Source: Candidatus Peregrinibacteria bacterium
GTDB lineage: Bacteria; Patescibacteriota; Gracilibacteria; Peribacterales; Peribacteraceae
Reading direction: 5' to 3'
Length of the DNA: 40,649 nucleotides
Assembly: GCA_016201685.1 (NCBI GenBank)
Contig: JACQCJ010000008.1
Coordinates: forward strand, 1 to 40,649
In this document: piece after piece, positions 1 to 7,992 of the stretch
How the letters are laid out: every line of letters starts with the position of its first letter
How positions within the stretch are numbered: position 1 is the stretch's first letter
Program-made: the position numbers and the translations under genes
The notes under the pieces: generated by a model
Seen by the model: only the letters and a program-made list of their open reading frames with translations
Databases searched by the model: none
What the model was told of the DNA's origin: nothing

Positions 1-1
1 C

Positions 2-589
2 GAATCGACCATCGCCGCGCTCGATGCGCTGGGGGACGACGTGCGGACGATCATCCTCGGCGGGCAGGACCGAGGGAACGATTTCACGGAACTGGGAAAG
101 AGGATTCTCGATTCGCGAATCGAGACCGTGATTCTCTTTCCAGGCAGTGGAGCGAGGATGCGGGAGGCGATTGCCGCCAATGCCTCCACCCCCGACCCCT
201 CCTCCGATGGAGGAGGAGGAAATGCTCCAATGATGGAAGTCACCCCTTTCTCCCCCGGAGAAAGGGGCTGGGGGATAGAGGAAAAAACAAAAAAAACAAA
301 CAACACGTCGCGCATTCGCTTCTTCGAAGCTTCCTCCATGCAACTAGCTGTCTCCATCGCCGTTCAAAAAACGAATAACGAAAAACGAAAAACGATACCG
401 ATCGTCCTCCTCTCCACCGCCTCCCCCAGCTACGGCATGTTCACGAATTTTGAGGAGAAGGGGGAACAGTTTCAGCACTGGATCCGTCCCCAACTTTCAC
501 TTTTGCAGGGCGCAGGAACTTCCCGTGGAGCTCGTAGCCGTCCTCGAAGACCTCGAGGATCTCGCCCTCCTTCCCGGGACCGACGGTGA
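2..589 (+). CDS. murD: UDP-N-acetylmuramoylalanine--D-glutamate ligase, C-terminal part (5' end outside window)
   Basis: MurD adds D-glutamate to UDP-MurNAc-L-Ala in the cytoplasm during peptidoglycan precursor synthesis. Only the C-terminal domain is in the window, in frame from base 2. Visible family landmarks are ILGGQDRGNDF (the usual LGGxDRG..F segment), then IPIVLLSTASPSYGMF and FTNFEEKGEQF, which match the LLSPACAS..F..FEERG..F end of MurD. Two segments do not belong to the family: about 40 residues rich in Pro, Gly and Ser encoded at about 183-303, which is a copy of the dispersed GC-rich repeat, and about 10 Lys/Asn/Thr-rich residues at about 365-398. Both keep the frame. MurD normally ends just after the FEERG motif; here the frame runs on to 589, antisense to the end of grpE. 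Whether the enzyme is active with the inserts cannot be told from sequence. Confidence 0.85.
   Translation, partial: ESTIAALDALGDDVRTIILGGQDRGNDFTELGKRILDSRIETVILFPGSGARMREAIAANASTPDPSSDGGGGNAPMMEVTPFSPGERGWGIEEKTKKTNNTSRIRFFEASSMQLAVSIAVQKTNNEKRKTIPIVLLSTASPSYGMFTNFEEKGEQFQHWIRPQLSLLQGAGTSRGARSRPRRPRGSRPPSRDRR
183..303 (+). repeat. GC-rich two-hairpin dispersed repeat inserted in frame in murD
   Basis: Two short palindromes follow each other: CCTCCTCCGATGGAGGAGG near 195-217, and CCCCTTTCTCC/GGAGAAAGGGG near 243-268. They are joined by a spacer with AATGCTCCAATG and followed by an A-rich tail. The same arrangement (hairpin, AATGTTCC-type spacer, hairpin, A-rich end) occurs at 19662-19757 and inside glmS at 21077-21172. 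Here it is translated as part of MurD without breaking the frame. Confidence 0.75.
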
Positions 590-1091
590 TGACTTCGTGG
601 CGGGCGGTATCCACCTGTTGACCCAAAACATCCATCTTTCGCAGACCAGACTCGGTGAGCTGCCGGAGGAAATCCTGCTCGATCGCGGTGATGCCTTTCA
701 CCCATTCGACGATCTCAGGGCGAGCCCATTCGAGAATCTCAGAGCTTGCCGATTCGTGATTCTGGAGATCGACGGGCAATTGCTGGAACGCGCGCTGGAA
801 GTGATCGACGACCGGGAGGAGCTTCTTGAGGAACGCTTCGGCCGCGTACTTGCGCAGATCATCGGCATCCTTCCCCATGCGCTGCTTGGCGTTCTGCAAG
901 TCCGCCTGGGCCCGTCCCGCGAGCTCCGCGAGCTTTGTCACCTGCTGCTGCAATTCGAGAATCTTGGCCTCGAGTTCTGCGACGCGCGCATCATTGCTCG
1001 TTGATGATCGCCCCTGACTGCCGACCATGGCGTCATTGGATGACTGTCCAGCCTTGCCGGATTTCTTCACGTCCTTTGGGGATGGTTCCAT
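441..1091 (-). CDS. grpE: Nucleotide exchange factor GrpE (Hsp70 cofactor)
   Basis: GrpE releases ADP from DnaK and so drives its chaperone cycle. The 216-residue protein has the family layout. A polar, Ser-rich N-terminus is followed by a long coiled coil (about residues 35-75, ARVAELEAKILELQQQVTKL), the segment GRAQADLQNAKQRM, helices of the dimer bundle, and a C-terminal beta wing with GQQVDTARHEVITV and DGYELHGKFLRPAKVKV. The start is the ATG at 1091, fixed by a promoter whose -10 box lies 6 nt upstream. No dnaK or dnaJ is next to it in the window. The C-terminal coding region overlaps the murD frame tail-to-tail by 149 bases. Confidence 0.95.
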   Translation of the reverse strand: MEPSPKDVKKSGKAGQSSNDAMVGSQGRSSTSNDARVAELEAKILELQQQVTKLAELAGRAQADLQNAKQRMGKDADDLRKYAAEAFLKKLLPVVDHFQRAFQQLPVDLQNHESASSEILEWARPEIVEWVKGITAIEQDFLRQLTESGLRKMDVLGQQVDTARHEVITVGPGKEGEILEVFEDGYELHGKFLRPAKVKVGDGSSAETVPPSPQNS

Positions 1092-1097
1092 GGCATC

Positions 1098-1126
1098 ATT
1101 CTAAAGAATCAAGGGAACGTGCTCAA
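1098..1126 (-). promoter_or_regulatory. grpE promoter giving a leaderless transcript
   Basis: On the minus strand TTGAGC (1126-1121), 17 nt, TAGAAT (1103-1098), then 6 nt to the ATG at 1091. Transcription would begin at or within a base of the start codon. There is no Shine-Dalgarno sequence and no CIRCE-type heat-shock operator. Confidence 0.6.
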
Positions 1127-1184
1127 CTGGAAGCGGAAAGATGGTGCCAAACGACGTCACTGCACCCACCTGCAAGGCATTGTC

Positions 1185-1230
1185 GGCTCGAGAACAGAGC
1201 CATCGTTCGATCCATTGTTCTCTCCCGAGC
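1185..1230. repeat. Imperfect inverted repeat between grpE and the HTH-array operon
   Basis: Arms GCTCGAGAACA (from 1185) and TGTTCTctcCCGAGC (to 1230) are separated by about 19 nt. It lies downstream of the stop of the minus-strand operon and upstream of the grpE promoter. It could be a weak terminator; no T-run follows on either strand. Confidence 0.3.
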
Positions 1231-1256
1231 TCCGTGAAACATGAATACCAATCACG

Positions 1257-3389
1257 TTAATCGGGGATTTGCTTCTTCTCGCCTCCCAGTTCCTTCCATG
1301 TGAGGCCGGGCAGTGATGCAGGCTCTACGCGTAAACCTTGTCGCGCGAGCTGTGGGCGGAGTTGGCTGAGCGCGGCCTGAATATCGTCGTGGTTGCCGTA
1401 GAGAAGTTCGGCAAGTTTCCAGGGGATGGAACCAGGCATCACTTCTGCGGCTGTGAGGACGGTTTCCACCTGTACCCACGCCGGATGTATGCCATCCTCG
1501 ATGCCCCGCAGGAGCTTTGCCAGCGTGCCATGATAGAGCTCGGGAAAGCGCGAAGCACTGAAAGCTTTTGCACTGATCTCCTGTGCGTGGATGAGTGTTA
1601 AGAGAAGGCGGCAGAGCGGGCGTCGCGACTGTCCTATATGCCCGAACCCCTCCTTCAGGAGTGTTTCTGGAAAGCGCGCATACCAATCGCGTTCGGTTTC
1701 CGGAGTGATCTCTGCACCGCAAGACTCCAGAAGACTTTTCAGCATCGGGAGAGGAGGGCAAGCGCGTTCTTCTGCAATTCTCCTGAGCATCGGCGCACTC
1801 ATGGATCTGCTGCGATCGCCGGTCTTCCGCTGTATGGCCTCCGTCAGGAAATCATAATTGCCCATTCCCTCTCGCAGCAGCAGGACAGTCTGAGCAACGG
1901 TGGTTCCCCGTTGGCAGTGTATGGGCAATTCCCCCTTTCTCCGTCTGCGGTTGAGGGCTTTTTCCGACCGCTTCTGCCCCAAGTCTTCGGTGAGACGAAG
2001 CAATGTTTGCATGATGGTCTCTGAGAGGAATCTTGTTTCAACATTGCCTCGTTCCGTCTCGATGATCTGTTCCCTCAGCAGCGTTGCATCTGCCGCATCA
2101 GCGCGGAGAGAAGATGCAAGTTGTCCCGGTGACACCCCGTTGAATTCCCGAGCAATGCGCAGGATCAATCCCTTGCCTTTTGCCCCCTCGCCGCCGCGCA
2201 GATAATGACGCTCGCGATCGGCATGGAAGAGCGCGCGCAATTGAGCTGTCAATTCCCTATCATCATCGCACACCAGGTCGACCAAGGCCCGCGGCGGCGC
2301 CAGCGTGGAGAGCCCATTTGCTTGCATCATCTTCCGGATGACACTGCTCGGCCGGAAACCCTCCTTCCGGGTTTTCTTGTAGCCTTCCGTTCTTTGCTCC
2401 GGAGGGGTGATGTTGAGACAGTAGGCGAGTTCTTGGTTGTTCCATCCATGTTCGTCGCGCGCCCTTTCCCAGGCGGTGGTGAATGACTGTCGCTTTTTAT
2501 CTTGTACAACCAAGGTCCGCCATGCCGTGTAAAACGCTCCAAGCTCCTTGGCTGGAATCACCCTGCGGGCGATCGATTCGATGGCATCCCATGGCAGGAT
2601 ATCCCCGTTGAGAATGCCGTTCGCTGTTTTTGACTGGAGATCGAACCAGCGGGACATCGTCTTGCCGTTGAGGGTTTCTCCTGCACTGCCCATCTGACGT
2701 TCTGCGCCGATGAGCAAACGTTGCAGCGGCTGTTCGAGTGTTCGCTGCGTATAGCGTGCTGTTTTCTCCCGTGTCCATATCCTTGTTCCCTGTTCGAGTC
2801 GCAGCCTGTGCTTCTTCTCCTGCTCCGCGCCATTGCCCGCATACAGTTCCCGCACAATACGAACCACTTCTGCGAGAGCCGGAACGACTTCTCCCTGTTC
2901 GCGTCCCCAGAGAGTTCCGATGTTGATGCCTGCGGCGCGCTCGAATGCGTCCACGCCGCATTCAATGCAGATCTTGCGATAGAATCCTTCGAAACCTCCT
3001 CCCCTATCCTCCTCGAGCAGTTCGAGCAATTGTTCCCGGATGCCGGAGACGATGCCCTGTTTTTCCCAGAAGCGGAGGATGGCTGTTTTGACGTGATACT
3101 GCTTTTTCTCGTGCCCTTCTCTCTCGAGTTCCAGAAGCGCGACAGCATTGGCGCTGATGCCCGTCGCCTTCGAGAACCGTTTGCGCGACAGATGCAAAAT
3201 GGACCAACGCACCGTTGCGAGGAGCCGTCCGATCTGCGCCGCAGGGAGAGGAAAATCCTTCTCGCTCCTCTCGAAGATGCTGCGCAGCAGATGGTTGTTC
3301 TTCTGGGCTCCTTCGCGCTGGCGCAGAGGCATGCACGCAGGATCCACATAGTCAGGCTGCCGGAGATCAAGGCGTTCATCGGCGTGCAT
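1257..3389 (-). CDS. Large HTH-array protein B (paralogue of the upstream gene), function unknown
   Basis: A 710-residue cytosolic protein with no membrane segment, signal peptide or recognisable catalytic motif. It is clearly paralogous to the preceding gene along its whole length: both have AQIGRLL.TVRW.IL near residue 50, KQGIV..IREQLLELL near 110, a CPPLP segment near 560, RLLLTLIHA near 600, LTAAE..P.S..W.LA.ALY near 650 and LPGLT..ELG at the end. Several stretches read like degenerate Xre-type helix-turn-helix units (for example SKATGISANAVALLE, WNNQELAYCLNI, NGVSPGQLASSL, DFLTEAIQ), so it may be a chain of DNA-binding modules; this is my inference. Last gene of a three-gene operon; its ATG overlaps the previous gene by 14 nt, implying coupled translation. 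Confidence 0.8.
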   Translation of the reverse strand: MHADERLDLRQPDYVDPACMPLRQREGAQKNNHLLRSIFERSEKDFPLPAAQIGRLLATVRWSILHLSRKRFSKATGISANAVALLELEREGHEKKQYHVKTAILRFWEKQGIVSGIREQLLELLEEDRGGGFEGFYRKICIECGVDAFERAAGINIGTLWGREQGEVVPALAEVVRIVRELYAGNGAEQEKKHRLRLEQGTRIWTREKTARYTQRTLEQPLQRLLIGAERQMGSAGETLNGKTMSRWFDLQSKTANGILNGDILPWDAIESIARRVIPAKELGAFYTAWRTLVVQDKKRQSFTTAWERARDEHGWNNQELAYCLNITPPEQRTEGYKKTRKEGFRPSSVIRKMMQANGLSTLAPPRALVDLVCDDDRELTAQLRALFHADRERHYLRGGEGAKGKGLILRIAREFNGVSPGQLASSLRADAADATLLREQIIETERGNVETRFLSETIMQTLLRLTEDLGQKRSEKALNRRRRKGELPIHCQRGTTVAQTVLLLREGMGNYDFLTEAIQRKTGDRSRSMSAPMLRRIAEERACPPLPMLKSLLESCGAEITPETERDWYARFPETLLKEGFGHIGQSRRPLCRLLLTLIHAQEISAKAFSASRFPELYHGTLAKLLRGIEDGIHPAWVQVETVLTAAEVMPGSIPWKLAELLYGNHDDIQAALSQLRPQLARQGLRVEPASLPGLTWKELGGEKKQIPD

Positions 3390-5535
3390 GATCAGTCGTG
3401 AAGGAGGGAAGAGTCGCTGCGTCGTATCCGAGCTCTTCCGGCGTGAGCCCCGGGAGGTGGAACGGATGCACGTTCAGATGTTGCTTGCGCAGAAGAAGGC
3501 GCACATGCTTCAGCGCTTTTGCAACATCATCGTTGTTCTCGTACAGCGCTTGCGCCAAGTTCCATGCCAGGGAACGCGGCGACTCCTCCGCTGCGGTCAG
3601 AATCTGAGAGAGGTAATGCCAGTGAGGTCGTTCCCCTCTTTCCAGTCGCTGAATCGTCTGCAACGCCGTCGCTTGATGCATGTCCGGAATGCGCTCGCGA
3701 CAGAAGTCGCCGATGGTAATGGCATGAGCATGGATGAGTGTCAGGAGGAGTCGCGGCAAGGGTTTTGTGAGCGGGAGACGCCTCCTGGACTGGAGATGCA
3801 GAGGGAAGTGGACAAACCAATCCGCCATCACTTCTTCGGAGAGCGATGTGCCGCATGCCTCCAGCATTGTGCGCACGAGCGGCAAGGGGGGGCAATCTTC
3901 TCCGCTCGCGATTCTTCGCAGCCGCCCCGGTCCCAGCATCCATCGTACGTCCGATGCGTTCTCGCGCACTCGATCGGAGAGATGACGGAATCCCCGGAGG
4001 CCTTCCGCCGGGAGGGCTGCCGCCTCACGCACGGTCGCAGCATGGAGGCAGTGTTCGGGAATGACGCCCGGTCGGCGTTGCCTGGACCGCGCCGATGCGA
4101 GCTTCTGATATCCGATGGCATCGATCGCGCGGAGCATCCCGGCAATTTCCTTCCGATGCGTTTCCTCTTCGGGAATATAGCCCCACTCGATCCGGGCGAG
4201 TCGCGTGGCCAATCGAGACGCGTCGCTCGGATGCTTCCGACAGAGTTCCTCTGCGACTTGTATGGGTGTTGTGCCATTGCATTCCCGACTGATGCGGAGC
4301 CGAAGGCCGATGCCGCTTGTATCGCTGCCGCTGCGGCGGTAATGACGTTCCCGCTCAAGAAAAAAGAGCTCGAGCAGTCTTTTCTCCGTCTCCTCATCCC
4401 CTGCGACCAAGCCGATCTGCGTGCGGATACAGGCCTGATCGAAGAAGCCCCCCTCCCTGATGGAGCGCCGTATGGCAGCGGATTTGCGATAGTTCTGCTT
4501 TCGTTCGATGGCATGGGACTTTCCACGATCCTTGGAGTCGCGGATGTCTTGCGCATAGGCCAGCTCCGCGAGTTGTATGTGCCGCAGCTCGCGCACATGG
4601 TGGAATTCTTTTTCAAATGTGATCCTCCCCTGCTCTGTTTTCCACGCGTCATTCCATGCAACTGCGAGCGCGCGGCGACGTTCTTCGGGCAATACTGAGT
4701 GTGCCAGATGCTGCACGACATCCCATGGCACGAGCTTGCCGTTCATCAGATCGTTTGCAGCCTGCTGATTCATTCCCAACTTTTTCCAGAGAAGAGGGCC
4801 GGCCAGAATCTTCCCGTGCTCTTCCGCAACATGAATTTCCAGCGCGATGAGAAAGTCGGCCAGTGTCTCCTCGAGTGTCCGCTCGCGCAGTTGTTGTCTC
4901 TTCTCGTTGGACCATGCATTTTGTCCCTGGTGCAAGCGCGTCGCATGCAATGCATCATCCCTGTTCCTGCCGCCGAAGAGCTTCTGCACGATCGACTGCA
5001 CCGTGAGGTAGGGAGGAACGGTCGCACGTGCTTTGTGATGACTGAGTTTTTGCAGATCGATTCCGGAAAACGCTGTAAACCGCTCCGGGCCCACCTCGTA
5101 CATCAGCCGTTGGTAGAATCCTCCGAGTCCGCCGTGTTCTTCCTGCAGGAGCTCGAGGAGTTGTTCGCGGATTTCCCGGACAATGCCCTGCTTCCGCCAG
5201 AAGGCGAGGACACGTGCGAGAATGTCGCGGTGCGTGTTCTCCAATGGCCGTCCGTTCTCGAGATTCATGTACGAGGCGAGACCGATCCCCGCTTTGCGAA
5301 CGAACGCGCGTCGCGTCAATTCCAGGATGGGCCAGCGGACCGTCACCAGGAGCCGCCCGATCTGCGCTTGTGGGGATGGAAATGACTTCTCCGTCTTTCG
5401 AAAGACGCTGCGAATCATCTGATTATTCATGCTTGCATGACTGGATGCCGGAGACGGAAGTCCTTCCGTTGCGACGAGCAGCGGTTCTGCGAGGTCGATG
5501 GGATTGTGCGTCGCCATAGGAATGCGGTTGATCAT
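3376..5535 (-). CDS. Large HTH-array protein A, function unknown
   Basis: A 719-residue soluble protein, middle gene of the operon. Its ATG overlaps the helicase stop in an ATGA tetranucleotide. The N-terminal unit (about residues 55-110) looks like an Xre-type helix-turn-helix (RRAFVRKAGIGLASYMNLENG), and similar helical units recur (LGMNQQAANDLMNG near 250; HIQLAELAYAQDI near 315; NGTTPIQVAEELC near 415; a segment ending in CPPLPLVRTMLEACG near 550; a final helical region ending LPGLTPEELG). It is rich in Arg, Glu and Leu. The C-terminal 150 residues are the part best conserved with its paralogue. I do not recognise the family. Full-length duplication followed by divergence suggests two subunits with distinct DNA or protein targets working with the helicase. 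Confidence 0.8.
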   Translation of the reverse strand: MINRIPMATHNPIDLAEPLLVATEGLPSPASSHASMNNQMIRSVFRKTEKSFPSPQAQIGRLLVTVRWPILELTRRAFVRKAGIGLASYMNLENGRPLENTHRDILARVLAFWRKQGIVREIREQLLELLQEEHGGLGGFYQRLMYEVGPERFTAFSGIDLQKLSHHKARATVPPYLTVQSIVQKLFGGRNRDDALHATRLHQGQNAWSNEKRQQLRERTLEETLADFLIALEIHVAEEHGKILAGPLLWKKLGMNQQAANDLMNGKLVPWDVVQHLAHSVLPEERRRALAVAWNDAWKTEQGRITFEKEFHHVRELRHIQLAELAYAQDIRDSKDRGKSHAIERKQNYRKSAAIRRSIREGGFFDQACIRTQIGLVAGDEETEKRLLELFFLERERHYRRSGSDTSGIGLRLRISRECNGTTPIQVAEELCRKHPSDASRLATRLARIEWGYIPEEETHRKEIAGMLRAIDAIGYQKLASARSRQRRPGVIPEHCLHAATVREAAALPAEGLRGFRHLSDRVRENASDVRWMLGPGRLRRIASGEDCPPLPLVRTMLEACGTSLSEEVMADWFVHFPLHLQSRRRLPLTKPLPRLLLTLIHAHAITIGDFCRERIPDMHQATALQTIQRLERGERPHWHYLSQILTAAEESPRSLAWNLAQALYENNDDVAKALKHVRLLLRKQHLNVHPFHLPGLTPEELGYDAATLPSFTTDHARR

Positions 5536-7922
5536 GAAGGTGAGTTCACAGTGACGCGTCTCCTTCGCTCGTCAATGCTCTTCATTGCTCTTTTCATCTG
5601 CAGCAGAACGTAATTGCCAGAAAACCGTTTTCTCCTCGCTTCGGCAATATAGTCTTTCACGCGCGCCTCCATGGAAACCCTGTAAGAGCCCGTTCGTTCC
5701 GCGTAGAATCCGCGATCCCTTTCTTCCGCATATTGCATGAACGCTTCGATGCTGAGAAGGTCGCACGGCGTGTTGTACAGCTCCGCTTCCAATGTGTTTC
5801 CGAGTGAGGGAGCCGTGGCTTCCAGCGGCGTGCCGCGCTTCTCGGTCTTCGCGCGGTGCTCCATTGCCGAAGGAATCTTTGAGGAAGGGAATGCCTTGCC
5901 TCCCTGCGTCTTCTCACGATCCGCCTCGTACGCCTTGCTGCCCATGATGCAGTGATCATCGACCCAGGTGAGTGCATTCTTGGGCACGAGACCCTGGTCT
6001 TCCAACAGGCGCAGGATCGTCAGTTCCGGGTTCATGTCGCTCAGGAGCTGTTGCCAGAAGAGCGCGCGGTAATTCTGCGGACCACGGCGATGTCGCATGC
6101 TGTGCGTCAGCCGTCCGAAGAGTTGCATGAGCTGATGCTCGTTCATCTTCGCCATCGCGACGCACAGTTCAATGTTCTCAAGATGCACCGCCATGCCCAT
6201 GTTGGTCGTGGTTGAGACTGCGAAGTGGGGCAACTGGTCAGGCTGGTCCTGCTCGTTGACGAACCAGAGTTGGATTCCTTCTTTGTCATTCCCGGACTTG
6301 CCGTCGTGGCAGAGGACTTTCCCGGGCAAGTTCCGCTCTTTGAGCTGCCGTTCCAAACGGTGCGCCACTTCGCGAGTCGTCGACGGAGGGACGACGATGA
6401 GACTGTTGCGCTGCCACGGCTGTTTTTCTCCCAACTGCTTCAGAAGGAGTGATTCCTTGAAGAATGCTCCTTCGAACTGTGCGTACGCCTCCTCCGTTCC
6501 GCTTCCGTGGACGTCTCTTCCCTGTGTTCCAATCAACCGAAAGCCGATGTTCGGGAGGATGCCCCGCTCGACGGCTTCGGGAATGCTGAGGGAAGGCGAG
6601 CGTGTCCACAGAGGCACCAGCTGATCTTTTCCGGATGCGGCGATGATCACCGGCGGCTGTTTGCCTCCCGCCTCCCGCACGGGTGTCGCGAATTGGAGCG
6701 GGTTCATTGCCACTGCTTCATCGAGCGTGATGAACACGGTGCCTTTGAGGAGGTTGCCGATTGCTTCCCTTGACCGATGACCAGTGAAGGAACCTGACGT
6801 CAGCAACAAAAAGCGGGGTGTTGCCACAGCATCCTTGGGTTCAGGAGAGTTCTTCATTATTCGCCATTCTTTCCTTCCGACATGGATGGGAAAATCACTT
6901 GCAGGAATCCCATACGTCGCATCTCCTCCATACGCAAGTCGGTCTTTCTCTCCTAGTGGAGGAATGGGAGGAGCGGCAATCAGATCAGGGTGATTGTAGA
7001 TGCCTCTGACGATCACGTGCGATCCGTCGATCAGCTTGCCTATCTGTTCGATGCACGCATGTGCATTCGGTACGGTCTTCTCGAATTCTTCCAGTCGGTT
7101 TCGATCCTGCAGGGATCGGCGCACGATTTCCGCGCCGGCTGCAGTGCCCCGCTCGCCCGTGAACAATGGAGACCACACCTTTCGCGAGATACATCTCTGC
7201 ATCTTGTCCCCATAGAGCTTCGCAATATCGCGGTAGTACCGACTGATCTCTTGAGCAGTGACGGTATAGGGGGGGCTCCGGAGAATCCGTTGTTGTGCGC
7301 CGAAGGCCTGCTGGGCCATATGGGTCGGCTTTGCCGTGACGAATGCGCCGATTTTGGGATCCTCTCCTTCCTCCACACGGCGGTCTTGCCAGCGCAAGAA
7401 TGCTTCGTTGCAGACTCCAAGCTCGATCGTTTTGCCGCTTCCGGGGGGATTGCGGAGCAGAATCGCGGCCATCTCGCCGCGTTTCCCGGTGCACAACGAA
7501 GCCAGGACGTAGAAGAGATGTCCGATCTGGTCTTCGCGCATGTGCAGTCCGTTCACCTTCCACCGGCGCCATTCGAGTTCGGTGAGGAGGAGGGCGAGCT
7601 CACGGGTGAGTTCCTGCGAGAATGCGTCCGACTGCCGATACCGCTCTTGGATGAACAGCTGCGGATCCGCCGGTGACGGCTCAATCTTCTGACTCGATTC
7701 CGAGCGCATTCCCTTTCCCCACTTCCAATGCGATTCGTCATGGTAGACTTTGATCATGAGCCGATGCAGTTGCGTGTAGATTTTCCCGAATTCTCTTGTG
7801 GGAGACCCGTCGCGCTCGATTTCAGGCAAAGCCGGCAATGCGAAGAAGATCTTGGGAATCATGGAGGATGAGGAGGGCAATCCTAGTCGTATTCTTCGTT
7901 CATGGACAAGGGATTCATTCAT
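5532..7922 (-). CDS. Superfamily 2 helicase/translocase, first gene of the HTH-array operon
   Basis: Up to 796 residues with SF2 motifs in order: a Q-like MREDQ near 128-132; motif I NPPGSGKT ending at residue 165; motif II DEAV at 401-404 preceded by a hydrophobic strand; a motif III-like AASGKD near 428; motif IV NSLIVVPPSTTREVA near 506; motif V FAVSTTTNMGMAVHLEN near 567; and motif VI QLFGRLTHSMR at 600-610 with the arginine finger. The spacing of about 235 residues between motifs I and II is long, so there is an insertion in the first RecA-like domain. There is no nuclease, methylase or zinc motif. The start is uncertain: ATG at 7922 (an AGGAG almost touches it) or ATG at 7862, which has TTGTCC-N18-TAGGAT upstream. 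The role is unknown; coupling to two putative DNA-binding proteins suggests DNA remodelling or an element-specific function. Confidence 0.85.
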   Translation of the reverse strand: MNESLVHERRIRLGLPSSSSMIPKIFFALPALPEIERDGSPTREFGKIYTQLHRLMIKVYHDESHWKWGKGMRSESSQKIEPSPADPQLFIQERYRQSDAFSQELTRELALLLTELEWRRWKVNGLHMREDQIGHLFYVLASLCTGKRGEMAAILLRNPPGSGKTIELGVCNEAFLRWQDRRVEEGEDPKIGAFVTAKPTHMAQQAFGAQQRILRSPPYTVTAQEISRYYRDIAKLYGDKMQRCISRKVWSPLFTGERGTAAGAEIVRRSLQDRNRLEEFEKTVPNAHACIEQIGKLIDGSHVIVRGIYNHPDLIAAPPIPPLGEKDRLAYGGDATYGIPASDFPIHVGRKEWRIMKNSPEPKDAVATPRFLLLTSGSFTGHRSREAIGNLLKGTVFITLDEAVAMNPLQFATPVREAGGKQPPVIIAASGKDQLVPLWTRSPSLSIPEAVERGILPNIGFRLIGTQGRDVHGSGTEEAYAQFEGAFFKESLLLKQLGEKQPWQRNSLIVVPPSTTREVAHRLERQLKERNLPGKVLCHDGKSGNDKEGIQLWFVNEQDQPDQLPHFAVSTTTNMGMAVHLENIELCVAMAKMNEHQLMQLFGRLTHSMRHRRGPQNYRALFWQQLLSDMNPELTILRLLEDQGLVPKNALTWVDDHCIMGSKAYEADREKTQGGKAFPSSKIPSAMEHRAKTEKRGTPLEATAPSLGNTLEAELYNTPCDLLSIEAFMQYAEERDRGFYAERTGSYRVSMEARVKDYIAEARRKRFSGNYVLLQMKRAMKSIDERRRRVTVNSPS

Positions 7923-7935
7923 TCTCCTCTCTGGC

Positions 7936-7977
7936 CTATCCTACAAACCTCCTCTTCCCGACCTTCACGATCAGCTC
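7936..7977 (-). pseudogene. Second copy of the 3' end of a tyrS gene (tail remnant)
   Basis: On the minus strand this stretch reads EL-IVKVGKRRFVG-stop. It matches the true end of tyrS (EA-IVKVGKRRFVSVTIR-stop), and within the shared codons most of the DNA differences are synonymous. It lies about 1 kb beyond the intact tyrS stop, on the far side of the methyltransferase gene. It therefore looks like the old or a foreign 3' end displaced by an insertion. It is too short to be anything but a remnant. Confidence 0.55.
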
Positions 7978-7992
7978 CTTACTCTCGCTTTC

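Noticed and set aside
450..1004. Long plus-strand open frame opposite grpE, and similar frames opposite glmS, tyrS, PBP and the HTH-array genes
   Set aside because: They are antisense shadows of GC-rich real genes without family-like sequence, promoters or start signals.
5532..7922. Restriction or DEAD-type defence helicase with nuclease
   Set aside because: No nuclease, methylase or phospholipase motif occurs in the helicase or its two partners; defence remains only a speculation.
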